64,000 bases of DNA from UBA10324 sp038326325 (GTDB lineage: Bacteria > Bacteroidota > Bacteroidia > Chitinophagales > UBA10324), in the NCBI GenBank assembly GCA_038326325.1, contig JBBQJW010000004.1, positions 1 through 64,000 of the forward strand, given 5' to 3'. The notes below the pieces were generated by a model. It was not told the DNA's origin and did no database searches. It worked only from the letters and a program-made list of their open reading frames with translations. Position 1 is the first letter of the stretch. Each line of letters opens with the position of its first letter. Shown here piece by piece: positions 17,178-26,513 of this stretch. The position numbers and the translations under genes are program-made.

Positions 17178-18440
17178 ATGGACACTGAGCAATTTTTAAA
17201 ATTCGAAAAACATCAAGCTATTCAGTATTGTATTTTTTTTCTTCTTTCACTTTTCACATTTCATAGTTCCGCGCAGTCAACAGAAAAATCATCTCCGCAC
17301 TTTTACATCGAACCGAATTTCATGCTTGGAAAAATCGTAAAGAACTACAGCAGATTTCCAGCATCAAATCATCGTCAGACATTGTATTTAGATTTTGGAT
17401 TTTATGATAACCGTGCTTTCAATCCTTCTTCCAGATATTACAATAATCCTTCTTCGGGAATTTCCCTCGCGTATTCAACGCTTGGTAACGATTCAGTTTT
17501 CGGGAGAGAAATGGATATTGTTCCATTCATTGATTTGAATTGTTCGAAGCAGTTGAAAAATTCTTTTCACTTTAAATTTGGAATCGGGGCATCGTACTTC
17601 ACAAAGCATTACGACCGAGTTAATAATCCAACGAATAAACCTATCGGTTCAGCTTTTACCTGGGCATTTAAAGCATTCATTTATCAGAATATTATAACAA
17701 GCAAGCATTGGAATTTTAAAATCGGCGGCGGATTTCTTCATTCATCAAATGGACATACCCAGTTGCCTAACTTCGGAATTAATTCGATGATGTTAAGTGT
17801 AACAGCCCGCTACTTTCTGCTACCAATCACAAATGAGCAAACAAGAGTTGATCACTCAAAAGAAGTGGACCGAACAAAACATTTTTTTCTCCAGTCAAGA
17901 TTCGGATTGGGTTTTCACGAATTCGGCGGAACAACCGGTCCAACAGGAGGACCAAAAAAATTAGTTTACACAGGAGTGATTTCAGGAGGCATTATTTTCA
18001 AACAACATGTAAAAATTCGAGCAGGATTTAATTATCGGTTCTACGAACATTATTATGAATATATTTTACATCATCCGTTAGAAAACCTGACACAGGATTC
18101 TTCGAAGTTGTTTATCACTCATCCAAAGTGGAATGCTTCTGCTGTTACATTCATTGCAGGAATTGAATTTTTATACAATCACATCGGGATGGATATTGAA
18201 AGCGGAATAAATATTTCGAAACCATTCTATCCACGATTCAACGATTTGTATGAGAACGATGACCAGCCGTTTTATTTCCTGAAAGGATTTTTTGCTACTC
18301 GAATGGGATTGAATTATTATTTCATCAACACAAATAAAAATCCACGCAATAATATTTTCATCGGGGCGCACATCAATGCCAATTTCGGTCAGGCAGATTT
18401 TTCTGAAGCAAGCATCGGATACTGTTACAGATTGAAGTAA
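17178..18440 (+). CDS. Acyloxyacyl hydrolase / PagL-like lipid A deacylase
   Basis: A 420-residue outer-membrane protein with a signal peptide (hydrophobic about 18-32, ending SSAQ). The first half carries GGGFLHSSNGHTQLPNFGINS near 190-210, matching the His-Ser-Asn active-site region of the PagL / acyloxyacyl hydrolase family, which removes a fatty acid from lipid A. The second half (about 230-420) is another barrel-like stretch, making the protein much longer than PagL itself, as in other Bacteroidota members. A TTG at 17166 is the only earlier in-frame start, so the ATG at 17178 is preferred. Confidence 0.75.
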   Translation: MDTEQFLKFEKHQAIQYCIFFLLSLFTFHSSAQSTEKSSPHFYIEPNFMLGKIVKNYSRFPASNHRQTLYLDFGFYDNRAFNPSSRYYNNPSSGISLAYSTLGNDSVFGREMDIVPFIDLNCSKQLKNSFHFKFGIGASYFTKHYDRVNNPTNKPIGSAFTWAFKAFIYQNIITSKHWNFKIGGGFLHSSNGHTQLPNFGINSMMLSVTARYFLLPITNEQTRVDHSKEVDRTKHFFLQSRFGLGFHEFGGTTGPTGGPKKLVYTGVISGGIIFKQHVKIRAGFNYRFYEHYYEYILHHPLENLTQDSSKLFITHPKWNASAVTFIAGIEFLYNHIGMDIESGINISKPFYPRFNDLYENDDQPFYFLKGFFATRMGLNYYFINTNKNPRNNIFIGAHINANFGQADFSEASIGYCYRLK

Positions 18441-18484
18441 CAATAAACTTTCGTTTCTTAGCGTTATACATAAAATTCTTCATC

Positions 18485-19357
18485 ATGAAAACCCTCACTT
18501 TCATTTTGCTTTTAACAGCAACTCAGATTCATGCAACCGGAATTTCTTTTTCTGATGCGTTGAAACAAAAACTAATTACTGTAACAGTTACCGGTATTGA
18601 TTATAAATCTGACACGCTGTATGTCTCTTCATTTTATGGCCCATGCATTAATCTTCGGGTAAAGAATATCAGTAAAACATTAATCAATTTGTATGAAGCA
18701 CCCGGAAGGTTATTAATGCCTGATGATACCGATCAGCAAACCATAATGATGAGTGAGGTAATTGCAATAACACTGCAACCCGGACAGGAAGAGAAAAGAA
18801 GAGTGAGAGGTTTCTGTACTGAATCACATGATGGCGCACCGAATATGAATACTCAATTTACATTCGGATCATTGGCAAGTGCTAATCTTGTGAATCTTAG
18901 CAAGCTCATCAATGAAAAAAAGATTTATGATTTTACTGCACAACAGGCCGTGTGGTGCTTAAGTGACGATGATGATCCCGCATACATCTACGCAGATGAT
19001 GATACTGCAAGCGCAAGTGTTTTAAGAAAATTTGTTTCGAAAATAAAAGGAGTTCCTTACACGACTGCTCCAAGAGTAAATAAAGAAAGTCCTCGCCTCC
19101 GCTACATCGAAGGACAATTTGATTACACGATTCAAAAACCTAAAACCATTTCACTAAAAGTTTATAATCAATCAGGGCAGTTGGTGAAAGATATAGTAGA
19201 TAATCTGTTACAGCCTGCTGGTGATTACACCTATAAATACGATTTCACAATGCCTTTAAATGATCCAACACAACCCGACCAGTTTATTGTTGTGAAGTTT
19301 TATATCAACGGACAATTGCTTTCAAATTCAAAACATGAGCTTACGAAAGCAAATTGA
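18485..19357 (+). CDS. Exported protein of unknown function
   Basis: A 290-residue protein with a signal peptide (1-18, ending IHATG). The middle contains two acidic clusters (DDDD near 160 and DDDT near 172). The C-terminal 90 residues (SLKVYNQSGQLVKDIVDNLLQPAGDYTYKYDF) resemble a FlgD-Ig or secretion-tail-like beta-sandwich, but the conserved T9SS end motif is not clear. I do not recognise the whole protein. It lies 44 bp behind the PagL-like gene on the same strand. Confidence 0.65.
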   Translation: MKTLTFILLLTATQIHATGISFSDALKQKLITVTVTGIDYKSDTLYVSSFYGPCINLRVKNISKTLINLYEAPGRLLMPDDTDQQTIMMSEVIAITLQPGQEEKRRVRGFCTESHDGAPNMNTQFTFGSLASANLVNLSKLINEKKIYDFTAQQAVWCLSDDDDPAYIYADDDTASASVLRKFVSKIKGVPYTTAPRVNKESPRLRYIEGQFDYTIQKPKTISLKVYNQSGQLVKDIVDNLLQPAGDYTYKYDFTMPLNDPTQPDQFIVVKFYINGQLLSNSKHELTKAN

Positions 19358-19386
19358 TTTGATAATTCTTCCGTTAGAAAATATTT

Positions 19387-19824
19387 TCACTCTAATCTTT
19401 CTAAATCATCAAGGTCGCGATGACGACCACTCGCCTTTTTATTTTTTAGTAAGTCCCAGTAACCAATGAAGTTGACTTTCAAATCATCAATTTCGATTTC
19501 TTTTTTGTTGACATAACATTCATCGAAAGTGACCCCGTCAATCTGATTCAGCAAATCAATTCTTATTGGAGGATAGCCGAGTTGTACTACATTTCCTTCC
19601 TTCATGAAATCTTCAACGGATAATTTGTAGGAAGAAAATCCAAACTTATTTACCGCGGATAAAATTTTGTTCGCGTTTTCCAAAGTGGGATTCAACCATA
19701 CATCCAAATCGCCTGTATATCGCGGATGACCATGAACACCAACAGCATATCCGCCAATGATGAGGTACTCAGCTTTATTTTTGATTAACAACTCTACAAA
19801 ATCTCTGAAGTCCTGGCTGAACAT
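19387..19824 (-). CDS. Nucleotidyltransferase (AbiEii/MNT-like)
   Basis: A 145-residue minimal nucleotidyltransferase. IGGYAVGVHGHPRYTGDLDVWL (about 23-44) supplies the G-[GS] and DxD catalytic elements, and a further conserved Asp occurs in IRIDLLNQI near 89. Relatives act as antitoxins or toxins (MNT-HEPN, AbiEii) or as orphan enzymes. Its ATG lies inside a 59-codon gene that overlaps it by 50 bp in another frame (19775-19954). The pair is coupled and plausibly a toxin-antitoxin-like module. Confidence 0.82.
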   Translation of the reverse strand: MFSQDFRDFVELLIKNKAEYLIIGGYAVGVHGHPRYTGDLDVWLNPTLENANKILSAVNKFGFSSYKLSVEDFMKEGNVVQLGYPPIRIDLLNQIDGVTFDECYVNKKEIEIDDLKVNFIGYWDLLKNKKASGRHRDLDDLERLE

Positions 19825-19954
19825 TTTTGTATTTAATAAATTGATTTCTCAATAATTCTATCGCATCAATTAATTCCTGAGGGGATTTTGTAAGCCAGAA
19901 AGCCCTATCGTTTTCAGGCGACTTTATATTAGTAATTCTTAAAACTTTTTTCAC
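19775..19954 (-). CDS. Small partner of the nucleotidyltransferase
   Basis: A 59-residue ORF too short for a usual cut-off. It starts at GTG 19954 because an in-frame stop lies two codons upstream. It reads MKKVLRITNIKSPENDRAFWL, then SPQELIDAIELLRNQF, and ends LQRFCRVVNQK. From memory, this pattern (start with ITN-K, FWL, then E-R/L-DAIE-LR and a final LQR-RV) is a recurrent small Bacteroidota protein encoded just before nucleotidyltransferases. The overlap of 50 bp with the enzyme gene supports translation coupling. Function unproven; an antitoxin or adaptor is possible. Confidence 0.7.
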   Translation of the reverse strand: MKKVLRITNIKSPENDRAFWLTKSPQELIDAIELLRNQFIKYKNVQPGLQRFCRVVNQK

Positions 19955-20011
19955 AATTCAAATTTAAGATATTCCTGACCTTTAAGGTATTTACATTATC
20001 AAATTACCAAA

Positions 20012-21301
20012 TCAAACAATGTATTTGAAATTTCTTCCCGGATAAACAGCGCTGCTTCCCAACTCTTCTTCGATGCGAATGAGTTGATTGTATTTCGCGA
20101 TACGATCGCTGCGCGACGCGGAACCGGTTTTTATTTGTCCGCAATTCAGCGCCACCGCTAAATCAGCTATTGTCGTGTCTTCGGTTTCGCCACTGCGGTG
20201 ACTCATTACAGATGTGAAAGCATTTCTGTTAGCGAGTGTAACAGCGTCAATGGTTTCGGTGAGCGAACCAATCTGATTTACTTTAATGAGAATGCTGTTC
20301 CCGATTTTTTCGTCAATGCCGCGTTGCAGGCGCTTCACATTCGTGACGAATAAATCATCGCCTACCAATTGCACTTTATCTCCAATGGCGTCAGTTAGTT
20401 TTTTCCAGCCGCTCCAGTCATCTTCGGCGCAACCATCTTCAATGGAAATGATTGGATATTTCTTCGCCCACTTTTTCCAGTAGTCAACCATCTCATCGCT
20501 CTTCAGTTTTTTACCATCGGATTTTTTGAAGATATACGCCTTCGCTTTTTCATCCCACAGTTCTGAAACAGCGGCGTCCATCGCGATATAAATATCTTCT
20601 CCGGGACGGTAACCACTTTCTTCAATCGCTTTCAAAACTGTTTCAATCGCTTCTTCATTCGACTGAAGATTTGGAGCGAAACCACCTTCATCACCCACAT
20701 TGGTGCTGTAACCTTTTTTCTTCAACACGCTTTTCAACTGATGAAAAACTTCAACACCCATTCTCAACGCATCACTAAAAGTATCAGCGCCAACGGGCAC
20801 AATCATGAATTCCTGAAAATCAATTTTGTTATCAGCGTGCGCTCCGCCATTTAAAATATTCATCAGCGGAATCGGAAGCGTGCAAGCATTCACTCCACCA
20901 ACATATCTGAAAAGTGAAAGTCCAGAATCATTCGCCGCCGCGTGTGCGGTCGCGAGTGATACAGCGAGAATAGCATTCGCACCAAGCTTGGATTTATTTT
21001 CCGTGCCATCTATCTCAATCATCAGATGGTCTATCATCCGTTGTTCGTGAACCGGCATGCCTACTAATTCAGGAGCGAGCACATCATTAATATTTTTCAC
21101 CGCCTTCAATACTCCCTTGCCGCCGTATTTTTTTTTATCGCCGTCGCGCAACTCAACCGCTTCGTGTTTTCCCGTGCTCGCTCCTGAGGGAACAGCTGCG
21201 CGACCACTTGCTCCATTTTCTAAAATTACTTCGGCTTCAACAGTGGGGTTACCACGGCTGTCGAGAATTTGTCTTGCGATTACATCTGCAATAATGCTCA
21301 T
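20012..21301 (-). CDS. eno: Enolase
   Basis: Glycolytic and gluconeogenic enzyme converting 2-phosphoglycerate to phosphoenolpyruvate. The 429 residues show the complete family pattern: ARQILDSRGNPTVE at the start, PSGASTGKHEA, NVGDEGGFAPNL, the metal ligands in IAMDAAVSE, SIEDGCAEDDW and VGDDLFVTN, the catalytic lysine in ILIKVNQIGSLTET, and MSHRSGETEDTTIADLAVA near the end. It starts 41 bp after the carA stop, with no terminator between, so it is probably cotranscribed with carA. Confidence 0.98.
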   Translation of the reverse strand: MSIIADVIARQILDSRGNPTVEAEVILENGASGRAAVPSGASTGKHEAVELRDGDKKKYGGKGVLKAVKNINDVLAPELVGMPVHEQRMIDHLMIEIDGTENKSKLGANAILAVSLATAHAAANDSGLSLFRYVGGVNACTLPIPLMNILNGGAHADNKIDFQEFMIVPVGADTFSDALRMGVEVFHQLKSVLKKKGYSTNVGDEGGFAPNLQSNEEAIETVLKAIEESGYRPGEDIYIAMDAAVSELWDEKAKAYIFKKSDGKKLKSDEMVDYWKKWAKKYPIISIEDGCAEDDWSGWKKLTDAIGDKVQLVGDDLFVTNVKRLQRGIDEKIGNSILIKVNQIGSLTETIDAVTLANRNAFTSVMSHRSGETEDTTIADLAVALNCGQIKTGSASRSDRIAKYNQLIRIEEELGSSAVYPGRNFKYIV

Positions 21302-21342
21302 TGTATTAATTCAAAAATTTAAAGTCAAAAAAAAATACTAAA

Positions 21343-22476
21343 TCAATTGTTTGAAGAAGTCATGAGAATTTTCTCCGCACTTTTCCCTTCACCTTTCATC
21401 ATCTGCACAAACTCATCAAACAAATACCTGCTGTCGTGCGGACCGGGCGACGATTCAGGATGATACTGAACGGAGAACGCGGGAACATTTTTTAATCGCA
21501 AACCTTCCACCGTGTTATCGTTCAGATTAACATGCGTGATTTCAACTTCGTCGTGATTTTTTATTTCATCGTCCTTCACATTGAAGCCATGATTCTGCGA
21601 AGTGATTTCGCAATGACCCGTGATTAAATTTTTTACCGGATGATTGCACCCGCGATGACCATGATGCATTTTGTAAGTAGAGATTCCCGTTGCTTCAGCA
21701 AGAATCTGATGACCAAGACAAATGCCGAACAATGGTTTTTTAATCGCGAGAATTTCTTTCACCGTTTGCACCGCGTAAGGCATCGCAGCCGGGTCGCCGG
21801 GGCCATTCGAAATAAAATATCCTTCAGGGTTGAACGCCGACATTTCTTTCAAACTTGTTTTCGCCGGAAACACTTTCGCGAAAATTCCGCGCTCGTTCAT
21901 GCAGCGCAAAATATTTTTTTTCACTCCCAAATCCAGCACCGCCACTTTCATCGGAGCGTTTTCGTCACCAACCGTATAAGCGGTTTTCGTGCTCACTTGC
22001 GAACTGAGTTCGAGTCCTTCCATTGACGGAACTTCTTTCAGTTTCTTTTTCAGAATTTCTAAATCAGTGGTCTCGCTGCTGATGATGCAGTTCATCGCGC
22101 CTTTGCTGCGAATGTGGCGCACAATGGCGCGCGTGTCCACGCCGTGAATGGCGACTTTGTTTTGTTCAAGAAAATATTCTTCAATGTTTTTGTCGGCGAG
22201 TTTGCGCGAGTAACTGATATTGAAACTGCGGCAAACGAGTCCGGCGATTTTGATGCTGTCGCTTTCCACCTCGCTGTTTTTAATTCCGTAGTTGCCGATG
22301 TGTTCGTGTGTGGCTACTAATATTTGTCCGAAGTAACTCGGGTCGGTAAAAATTTCCTGGTAGCCGGTCATTCCGGTGTTAAAACAAATTTCGCCGTAAG
22401 CGGTACCAATTTTTCCGCCGGCGTATCCGTGGTATGCGGTTCCGTCTTGTAGCAATAAAACTGCGGGTATTTTCAA
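21343..22476 (-). CDS. carA: Carbamoyl-phosphate synthase small subunit
   Basis: Glutaminase subunit that supplies ammonia to CarB for carbamoyl phosphate (pyrimidine and arginine synthesis). It has 377 residues. The N-terminal CPSase domain (ALLLQDGTAYHGYAGGK, GMTGYQEIFTDPSY, GVDTRAIVRHIRSKGAM) is followed by a class I amidotransferase domain with the nucleophile in GICLGHQ and the catalytic HPESSPGPHDS. The start is a TTG at 22476, because an in-frame stop lies a few codons upstream and no ATG is available. carB is not in the window. A clear promoter lies just upstream. Confidence 0.96.
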   Translation of the reverse strand: MKIPAVLLLQDGTAYHGYAGGKIGTAYGEICFNTGMTGYQEIFTDPSYFGQILVATHEHIGNYGIKNSEVESDSIKIAGLVCRSFNISYSRKLADKNIEEYFLEQNKVAIHGVDTRAIVRHIRSKGAMNCIISSETTDLEILKKKLKEVPSMEGLELSSQVSTKTAYTVGDENAPMKVAVLDLGVKKNILRCMNERGIFAKVFPAKTSLKEMSAFNPEGYFISNGPGDPAAMPYAVQTVKEILAIKKPLFGICLGHQILAEATGISTYKMHHGHRGCNHPVKNLITGHCEITSQNHGFNVKDDEIKNHDEVEITHVNLNDNTVEGLRLKNVPAFSVQYHPESSPGPHDSRYLFDEFVQMMKGEGKSAEKILMTSSNN

Positions 22477-22506
22477 CTTTGGTTTGGCTGATTTTCAGAA
22501 GCCGCG

Positions 22507-22536
22507 CAAATGTAAAAATGAAAAGTGCGATGCAAA
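22507..22536 (-). promoter_or_regulatory. Promoter of carA-eno
   Basis: On the minus strand, TTTG (22533-22536) and TACATTTG (22507-22514) are 18 bp apart, a full match to the Bacteroidota -33/-7 consensus, 30 bp before the carA TTG start. Confidence 0.75.
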
Positions 22537-22617
22537 GAATTTGCATGTGGGTGTGGAAAGAATGTTTGTGATTTGAATCACTTAAGATTTGATACCTTTT
22601 TAAAAGTTGACGAATCT

Positions 22618-22646
22618 TTTGTTCCGATTTGTAGTTCTTACTTTCG
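22618..22646 (+). promoter_or_regulatory. Promoter of the thiolase-truA-ABC operon
   Basis: TTTG at 22618-22621 and TACTTTCG at 22639-22646, 17 bp apart, 19 bp before the thiolase ATG at 22666. It places the start at 22666 rather than at the upstream extension to 22525. Confidence 0.5.
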
Positions 22647-22665
22647 CACCCAAGCAACAATTAGT

Positions 22666-23862
22666 ATGAAAGATGTTTTTGTAGTGGATGCGCTTCGCAC
22701 TCCGGTTGGAAAATATGGCGGCTCGTTATGCAGTGTTCGCCCCGATGATTTGGCAGCGCTCGTGATTGAAAAAATTATTGAGCGCAATCCGTTACTCGAT
22801 GTGAAGCGAATTGAAGAAGTGATTTTTGGGGCGGCGAATCAGGCTGGTGAGGACAACCGAGATGTGGCGCGCATGGCTTTACTGCTCGCGGGTTTACCAA
22901 TTGAAATAGGGGGTGTAACAGTTAACCGACTTTGCGCGAGCGGACTGCAATCAATCATGGACGCGACTCGAGCGATTAAAAGCGGCGAGGGGGAAGTTTA
23001 TTTAGCGGGCGGAGTAGAGAGCATGACAAGAGCTCCGTTGGTGATGGCAAAAGCGGACGCGGCATTCAGTCGCAAAACAGAAATTTATGACACAACAATA
23101 GGATGGAGATTCACCAATAAAAAATTAGCAGACCTGTATTATCCATTTTCTATGGGAGAAACAGCGGAGAATGTTGCGGAGAAATGGAAAATAAATCGCG
23201 ACGAGCAAGACCGGTTCGCGCTTTCGTCACAAGAGAAATATGCGGCGGCGCATGCGGCAGGAAAATTTTCGGATGAAATAGTTTCTGTTAAAATCAAAAA
23301 TGAAAAGGGCGAAGAAATTTCTTTCGATAAAGACGAGCATCCGCGATTGACTACATTAGAAAAACTTTCGCAATTGAAACCCGCATTTAAAAAAGACGGA
23401 ACTGTTACAGCGGGAAATTCATCTGGTATAAACGATGGAGCCGCATGTTTGATTTTAGCGAATGAAGATGTTGTAAAGCAAATGAATCTGCAACCACTCG
23501 CGCGAGTAGTAAGCAGCGCTGCAGCAGGAGTTGACCCTGCATACATGGGAATCGGTCCCGTGCCCGCAACACAAAAGGCATTGAGGCGCGCAGGTTTAAA
23601 AGTGAGTGATATTGATTTGATAGAACTGAATGAAGCATTTGCCGCGCAGTCCATCGCGTGCATTCGTGATTTGAATTTAGATGCGAGTAAAATAAATGTA
23701 AACGGCGGCGCAATCGCTATTGGTCATCCATTGGGATGCAGTGGCTCACGCATTTCTGTTACACTGCTTCATGAAATGAAAAGAAGAAAAGTGAAATATG
23801 GTTTAGCCACAATGTGCGTGGGAGTAGGGCAGGGCGCCGCGATTATTTATGAGCGTGTGTAA
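22666..23862 (+). CDS. Acetyl-CoA C-acyltransferase (thiolase, PcaF-like)
   Basis: A 398-residue thiolase that cleaves or forms beta-ketoacyl-CoA. The nucleophile is Cys90 in NRLCASGLQS. The His of GGAIAIGHPLGCSGSR and the second Cys of MCVGVGQGAAI are near the C-terminus. GEDNRDVARMALLLAGLP and FSRKTEIYDTTIGWRF resemble 3-oxoadipyl-CoA thiolases (PcaF/PaaJ), but no other catabolic genes are adjacent, so I keep the general name. The ATG at 22666 begins MKDVFVVDALRTPVGK, the family's usual start. truA begins 6 bp after the stop. Confidence 0.93.
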   Translation: MKDVFVVDALRTPVGKYGGSLCSVRPDDLAALVIEKIIERNPLLDVKRIEEVIFGAANQAGEDNRDVARMALLLAGLPIEIGGVTVNRLCASGLQSIMDATRAIKSGEGEVYLAGGVESMTRAPLVMAKADAAFSRKTEIYDTTIGWRFTNKKLADLYYPFSMGETAENVAEKWKINRDEQDRFALSSQEKYAAAHAAGKFSDEIVSVKIKNEKGEEISFDKDEHPRLTTLEKLSQLKPAFKKDGTVTAGNSSGINDGAACLILANEDVVKQMNLQPLARVVSSAAAGVDPAYMGIGPVPATQKALRRAGLKVSDIDLIELNEAFAAQSIACIRDLNLDASKINVNGGAIAIGHPLGCSGSRISVTLLHEMKRRKVKYGLATMCVGVGQGAAIIYERV

Positions 23863-23867
23863 TTTCA

Positions 23868-24668
23868 ATGAGCGATTACAAAAAATATTTTTTAGAGTTC
23901 TCTTATCTCGGCACAAATTATCGCGGCTGGCAGATTCAAAAGAATGGAATTTCAGTTCAGCAATTCGTGAATGAAAATTTATCAATCATTTTGCGCGAAC
24001 GGATTTCAACAATGGGAAGCAGTCGTACCGATGCGGGAGTTCATGCGCGACAAAATTTTTTGCACTTCGAAACCAAAGCGGAAATTGAAAATGATTTTTT
24101 ACGCAAGTTGAATTTTTTATTGCCGAAAGACATTGGTGCAAAAAATATTTTCGCGATGAATGATAAATCTCATTCACGATTCGATGCGATTTCACGGAGT
24201 TATGAATATGTTTTGTGTTACGAAAAAAATCCTTTCCTGATTGAGACTACATGTTTTTATCCTTACTACAAATTAGATGTAAGTATTCTAAATGATTTTG
24301 CACAACTGTTTTTCGCTCATAAAGATTATGCGGCTTTCAGTAAGAAGAGAACAAGTGTAAAGACAACTCTTTGTTCTATTTCCCAAGCAGAATGGAAAGT
24401 GGACGCTGAAAAAAAGACAATTACTTTTTATGTTTCGGCGAACCGATTTTTGCGCGGCATGGTTAGAGGTTTGGTAGCGACAATGATTTTAGGAGGAAGA
24501 AAAAAATTATCCAAAGAAGGTTTCATAAAATTGCTGAACAGTAATGTTCCACACAAAACTGATTTCTCGGCGCCTGCGCAGGGATTGACTTTGACGGAAG
24601 TGAAATATCCGGACGGATATTTTCCTGAACCATTAATCGCGCCCATTCAATATCCTGTAACAGTCTGA
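23868..24668 (+). CDS. truA: tRNA pseudouridine synthase A
   Basis: Makes pseudouridine at positions 38-40 of the tRNA anticodon arm. The 266 residues contain FLEFSYLGTNYRGWQIQKNG at the start and the catalytic Asp in SSRTDAGVHARQNFLHFE, with the later FYVSANRFLRGMVRGLVATM helix. It is the middle gene of a tight operon, 6 bp after the thiolase and overlapping the ABC exporter start by one base (TGATG). The last codons overlap a TGTAACA word at 24656. Confidence 0.96.
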   Translation: MSDYKKYFLEFSYLGTNYRGWQIQKNGISVQQFVNENLSIILRERISTMGSSRTDAGVHARQNFLHFETKAEIENDFLRKLNFLLPKDIGAKNIFAMNDKSHSRFDAISRSYEYVLCYEKNPFLIETTCFYPYYKLDVSILNDFAQLFFAHKDYAAFSKKRTSVKTTLCSISQAEWKVDAEKKTITFYVSANRFLRGMVRGLVATMILGGRKKLSKEGFIKLLNSNVPHKTDFSAPAQGLTLTEVKYPDGYFPEPLIAPIQYPVTV

Positions 24669-26434
24669 TGAAAAAAATAATAAACAAGATTATTGATTTC
24701 AGTTTGTTGTATCGGGTATTGCGACTCGCATCACCACATAAACGAAAATTTTATATCGCCATATTCATTGCAATAGCGATGGCAGGTTTAAGCATTCTCA
24801 ATCCGTACCTCATTCAAATCACGCTCGATAAATACATTTTAAAAGGAAATTACGAAATGCTCGTGACGATGAGCGCCGTGATGCTCGGTTCACTTTTGGT
24901 GCAAGCGTTTCTCTCGTATAATTTCACTCTGCTGACCGCGCGACTCGGACAAAATGTAATTCAATCGCTCCGCGTGAAAGTTTTTGCGCATCTGTTACAC
25001 ATGAATGTCCGCTTCTTCGATAAAACACCTGTCGGCATTTCAACTACGCGAACAGTGAATGATGTTGAAACAATCAATGATATTTTTTCAGAAGGAATAA
25101 TCACCATACTCAGTGATCTGCTCACCATAATTGTTGTTTTGATTTTTATGTTCAGCATGTCGTGGAAATTGACTTTGGTTGCAATGTCAATTCTTCCATT
25201 GTTGATTTTATCTGCATGGGTTTTCAAGGAAGGAATAAAAAAATCTTTCACTGAAGTTCGGAATCAGGTGGCGCGACTGAACACTTTCGTACAGGAACAT
25301 TTAACAGGAATGAGCGTGGTGCAACTATTCACCGCTGAAAAGCGCGAGATGGAAAAATTCAAAGTCATCAACCGTGAACACCGCGACGCGCACATCAGTA
25401 GCAACTGGTACTACAGTATTTTTTTTCCGATGGTGGAAATTATTTCGGCGCTCGCGATTTCATTGCTCGTATGGTACTGGTCAGGAAAATATTTACAGAA
25501 CGATGTAACAGTCGGAATGCTGAATTCATTTATCATGTGCATCAACTTATTATTTCGCCCGATAAGAATGTTGGCTGATAAATTCAACACATTGCAAATG
25601 GGAATGGTAGCAGCGGAACGGGTTTTCAAATTAATCGACAGTGAAGACCGAATTCAAAACACAGGAAAAATTTCAACAGGAAAATTGAAAGGTGAAATTG
25701 TTTTTGAAAATGTGTGGTTCGCTTATGACGATGATTTTTATGTGCTGAAAGATGTTTCGTTTAAAGTAAAAGCCGGTGAGTCGCTTGCAATTGTTGGTGC
25801 AACCGGGTCAGGTAAAAGCACGATGATAAATTTGCTGATGCGCTTTTACGAAGTGCAGAAAGGAAGAATCACCATTGATGGAATTGACATTCGTGATTAT
25901 GATGTTTACACACTTCGAAAAAATATGGGCTTAGTGTTACAGGATGTTTTTTTATTCTCCGGTTCGGTGCTCGATAACATTCGCTTGCGCAACGAAAGTA
26001 TTTTGAAAACAGATATTATCAAAGCATCGAAGCTTTGCGGCGTGGACGAATTTGTTGAGCAACTTCCGAACGGATATGATTTTGAAGTAAAAGAAAGAGG
26101 AGCCACACTTTCAATGGGGCAGCGACAATTAATTTCTTTTGTGCGCGCACTCGTTCATGACCCTGCGATTTTAATTTTAGATGAAGCAACTTCGAGTATT
26201 GATACCGAAAGCGAACAAATTATTCAGCGTGCGATTGTGAAAATGGTGAGCAACAGAACTTCAATCATTATCGCGCATCGCTTGAGTACCATTCAAAATT
26301 CAAATTGCATTTTAGTCCTCGACCATGCTGAAGTAAAGGAATGCGGCACACATGAAGAGTTGATTGCACAAGATGGCTTCTATAAAAAATTATATGATAT
26401 GCAATTTAAGAAGGAAAGAATTGAAGTGTTGTAA
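24668..26434 (+). CDS. MsbA/MDR-type ABC exporter
   Basis: A 588-residue half-transporter: six membrane helices in residues about 20-320 and a nucleotide-binding domain after about 345. Walker A is GATGSGKST, the signature is TLSMGQRQ (Gly replaced by Met, as in several exporters), and Walker B is AILILDEATSSID, followed by the H-loop IIIAHRLST. It works as a homo- or heterodimer to export lipids or drugs. The substrate is unknown. It is translationally coupled to truA by a one-base stop/start overlap. Confidence 0.94.
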   Translation: MKKIINKIIDFSLLYRVLRLASPHKRKFYIAIFIAIAMAGLSILNPYLIQITLDKYILKGNYEMLVTMSAVMLGSLLVQAFLSYNFTLLTARLGQNVIQSLRVKVFAHLLHMNVRFFDKTPVGISTTRTVNDVETINDIFSEGIITILSDLLTIIVVLIFMFSMSWKLTLVAMSILPLLILSAWVFKEGIKKSFTEVRNQVARLNTFVQEHLTGMSVVQLFTAEKREMEKFKVINREHRDAHISSNWYYSIFFPMVEIISALAISLLVWYWSGKYLQNDVTVGMLNSFIMCINLLFRPIRMLADKFNTLQMGMVAAERVFKLIDSEDRIQNTGKISTGKLKGEIVFENVWFAYDDDFYVLKDVSFKVKAGESLAIVGATGSGKSTMINLLMRFYEVQKGRITIDGIDIRDYDVYTLRKNMGLVLQDVFLFSGSVLDNIRLRNESILKTDIIKASKLCGVDEFVEQLPNGYDFEVKERGATLSMGQRQLISFVRALVHDPAILILDEATSSIDTESEQIIQRAIVKMVSNRTSIIIAHRLSTIQNSNCILVLDHAEVKECGTHEELIAQDGFYKKLYDMQFKKERIEVL

Positions 26435-26458
26435 ATCAAATTACACGAAATAAAAAAA

Positions 26459-26484
26459 GCCACTCTGAAAATTTTCAAAGTGGC
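26459..26484. terminator. Bidirectional terminator
   Basis: GCCACT (26459-26464) pairs with AGTGGC (26479-26484), extended inward by TGAAA/TTTCA and flanked by an A-run on the left and a T-run on the right. It ends both the ABC exporter (+) and gltA (-). Confidence 0.88.
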
Positions 26485-26513
26485 TTTTTGTTTATTAAGA
26501 ATTTATTTTCTGA

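Noticed and set aside
22525..22665. N-terminal extension of the thiolase from 22525
   Set aside because: It would cross the carA promoter and the thiolase's own promoter box, and the ATG at 22666 begins the family's usual N-terminus.
23139..23663. 174-codon ORF antisense to the thiolase gene
   Set aside because: It lies wholly inside a well-conserved gene on the other strand, has Ser/Ala-rich shadow composition and no family pattern. The same applies to the antisense ORFs at 6194-6631, 9047-9400 and 43557-43976.
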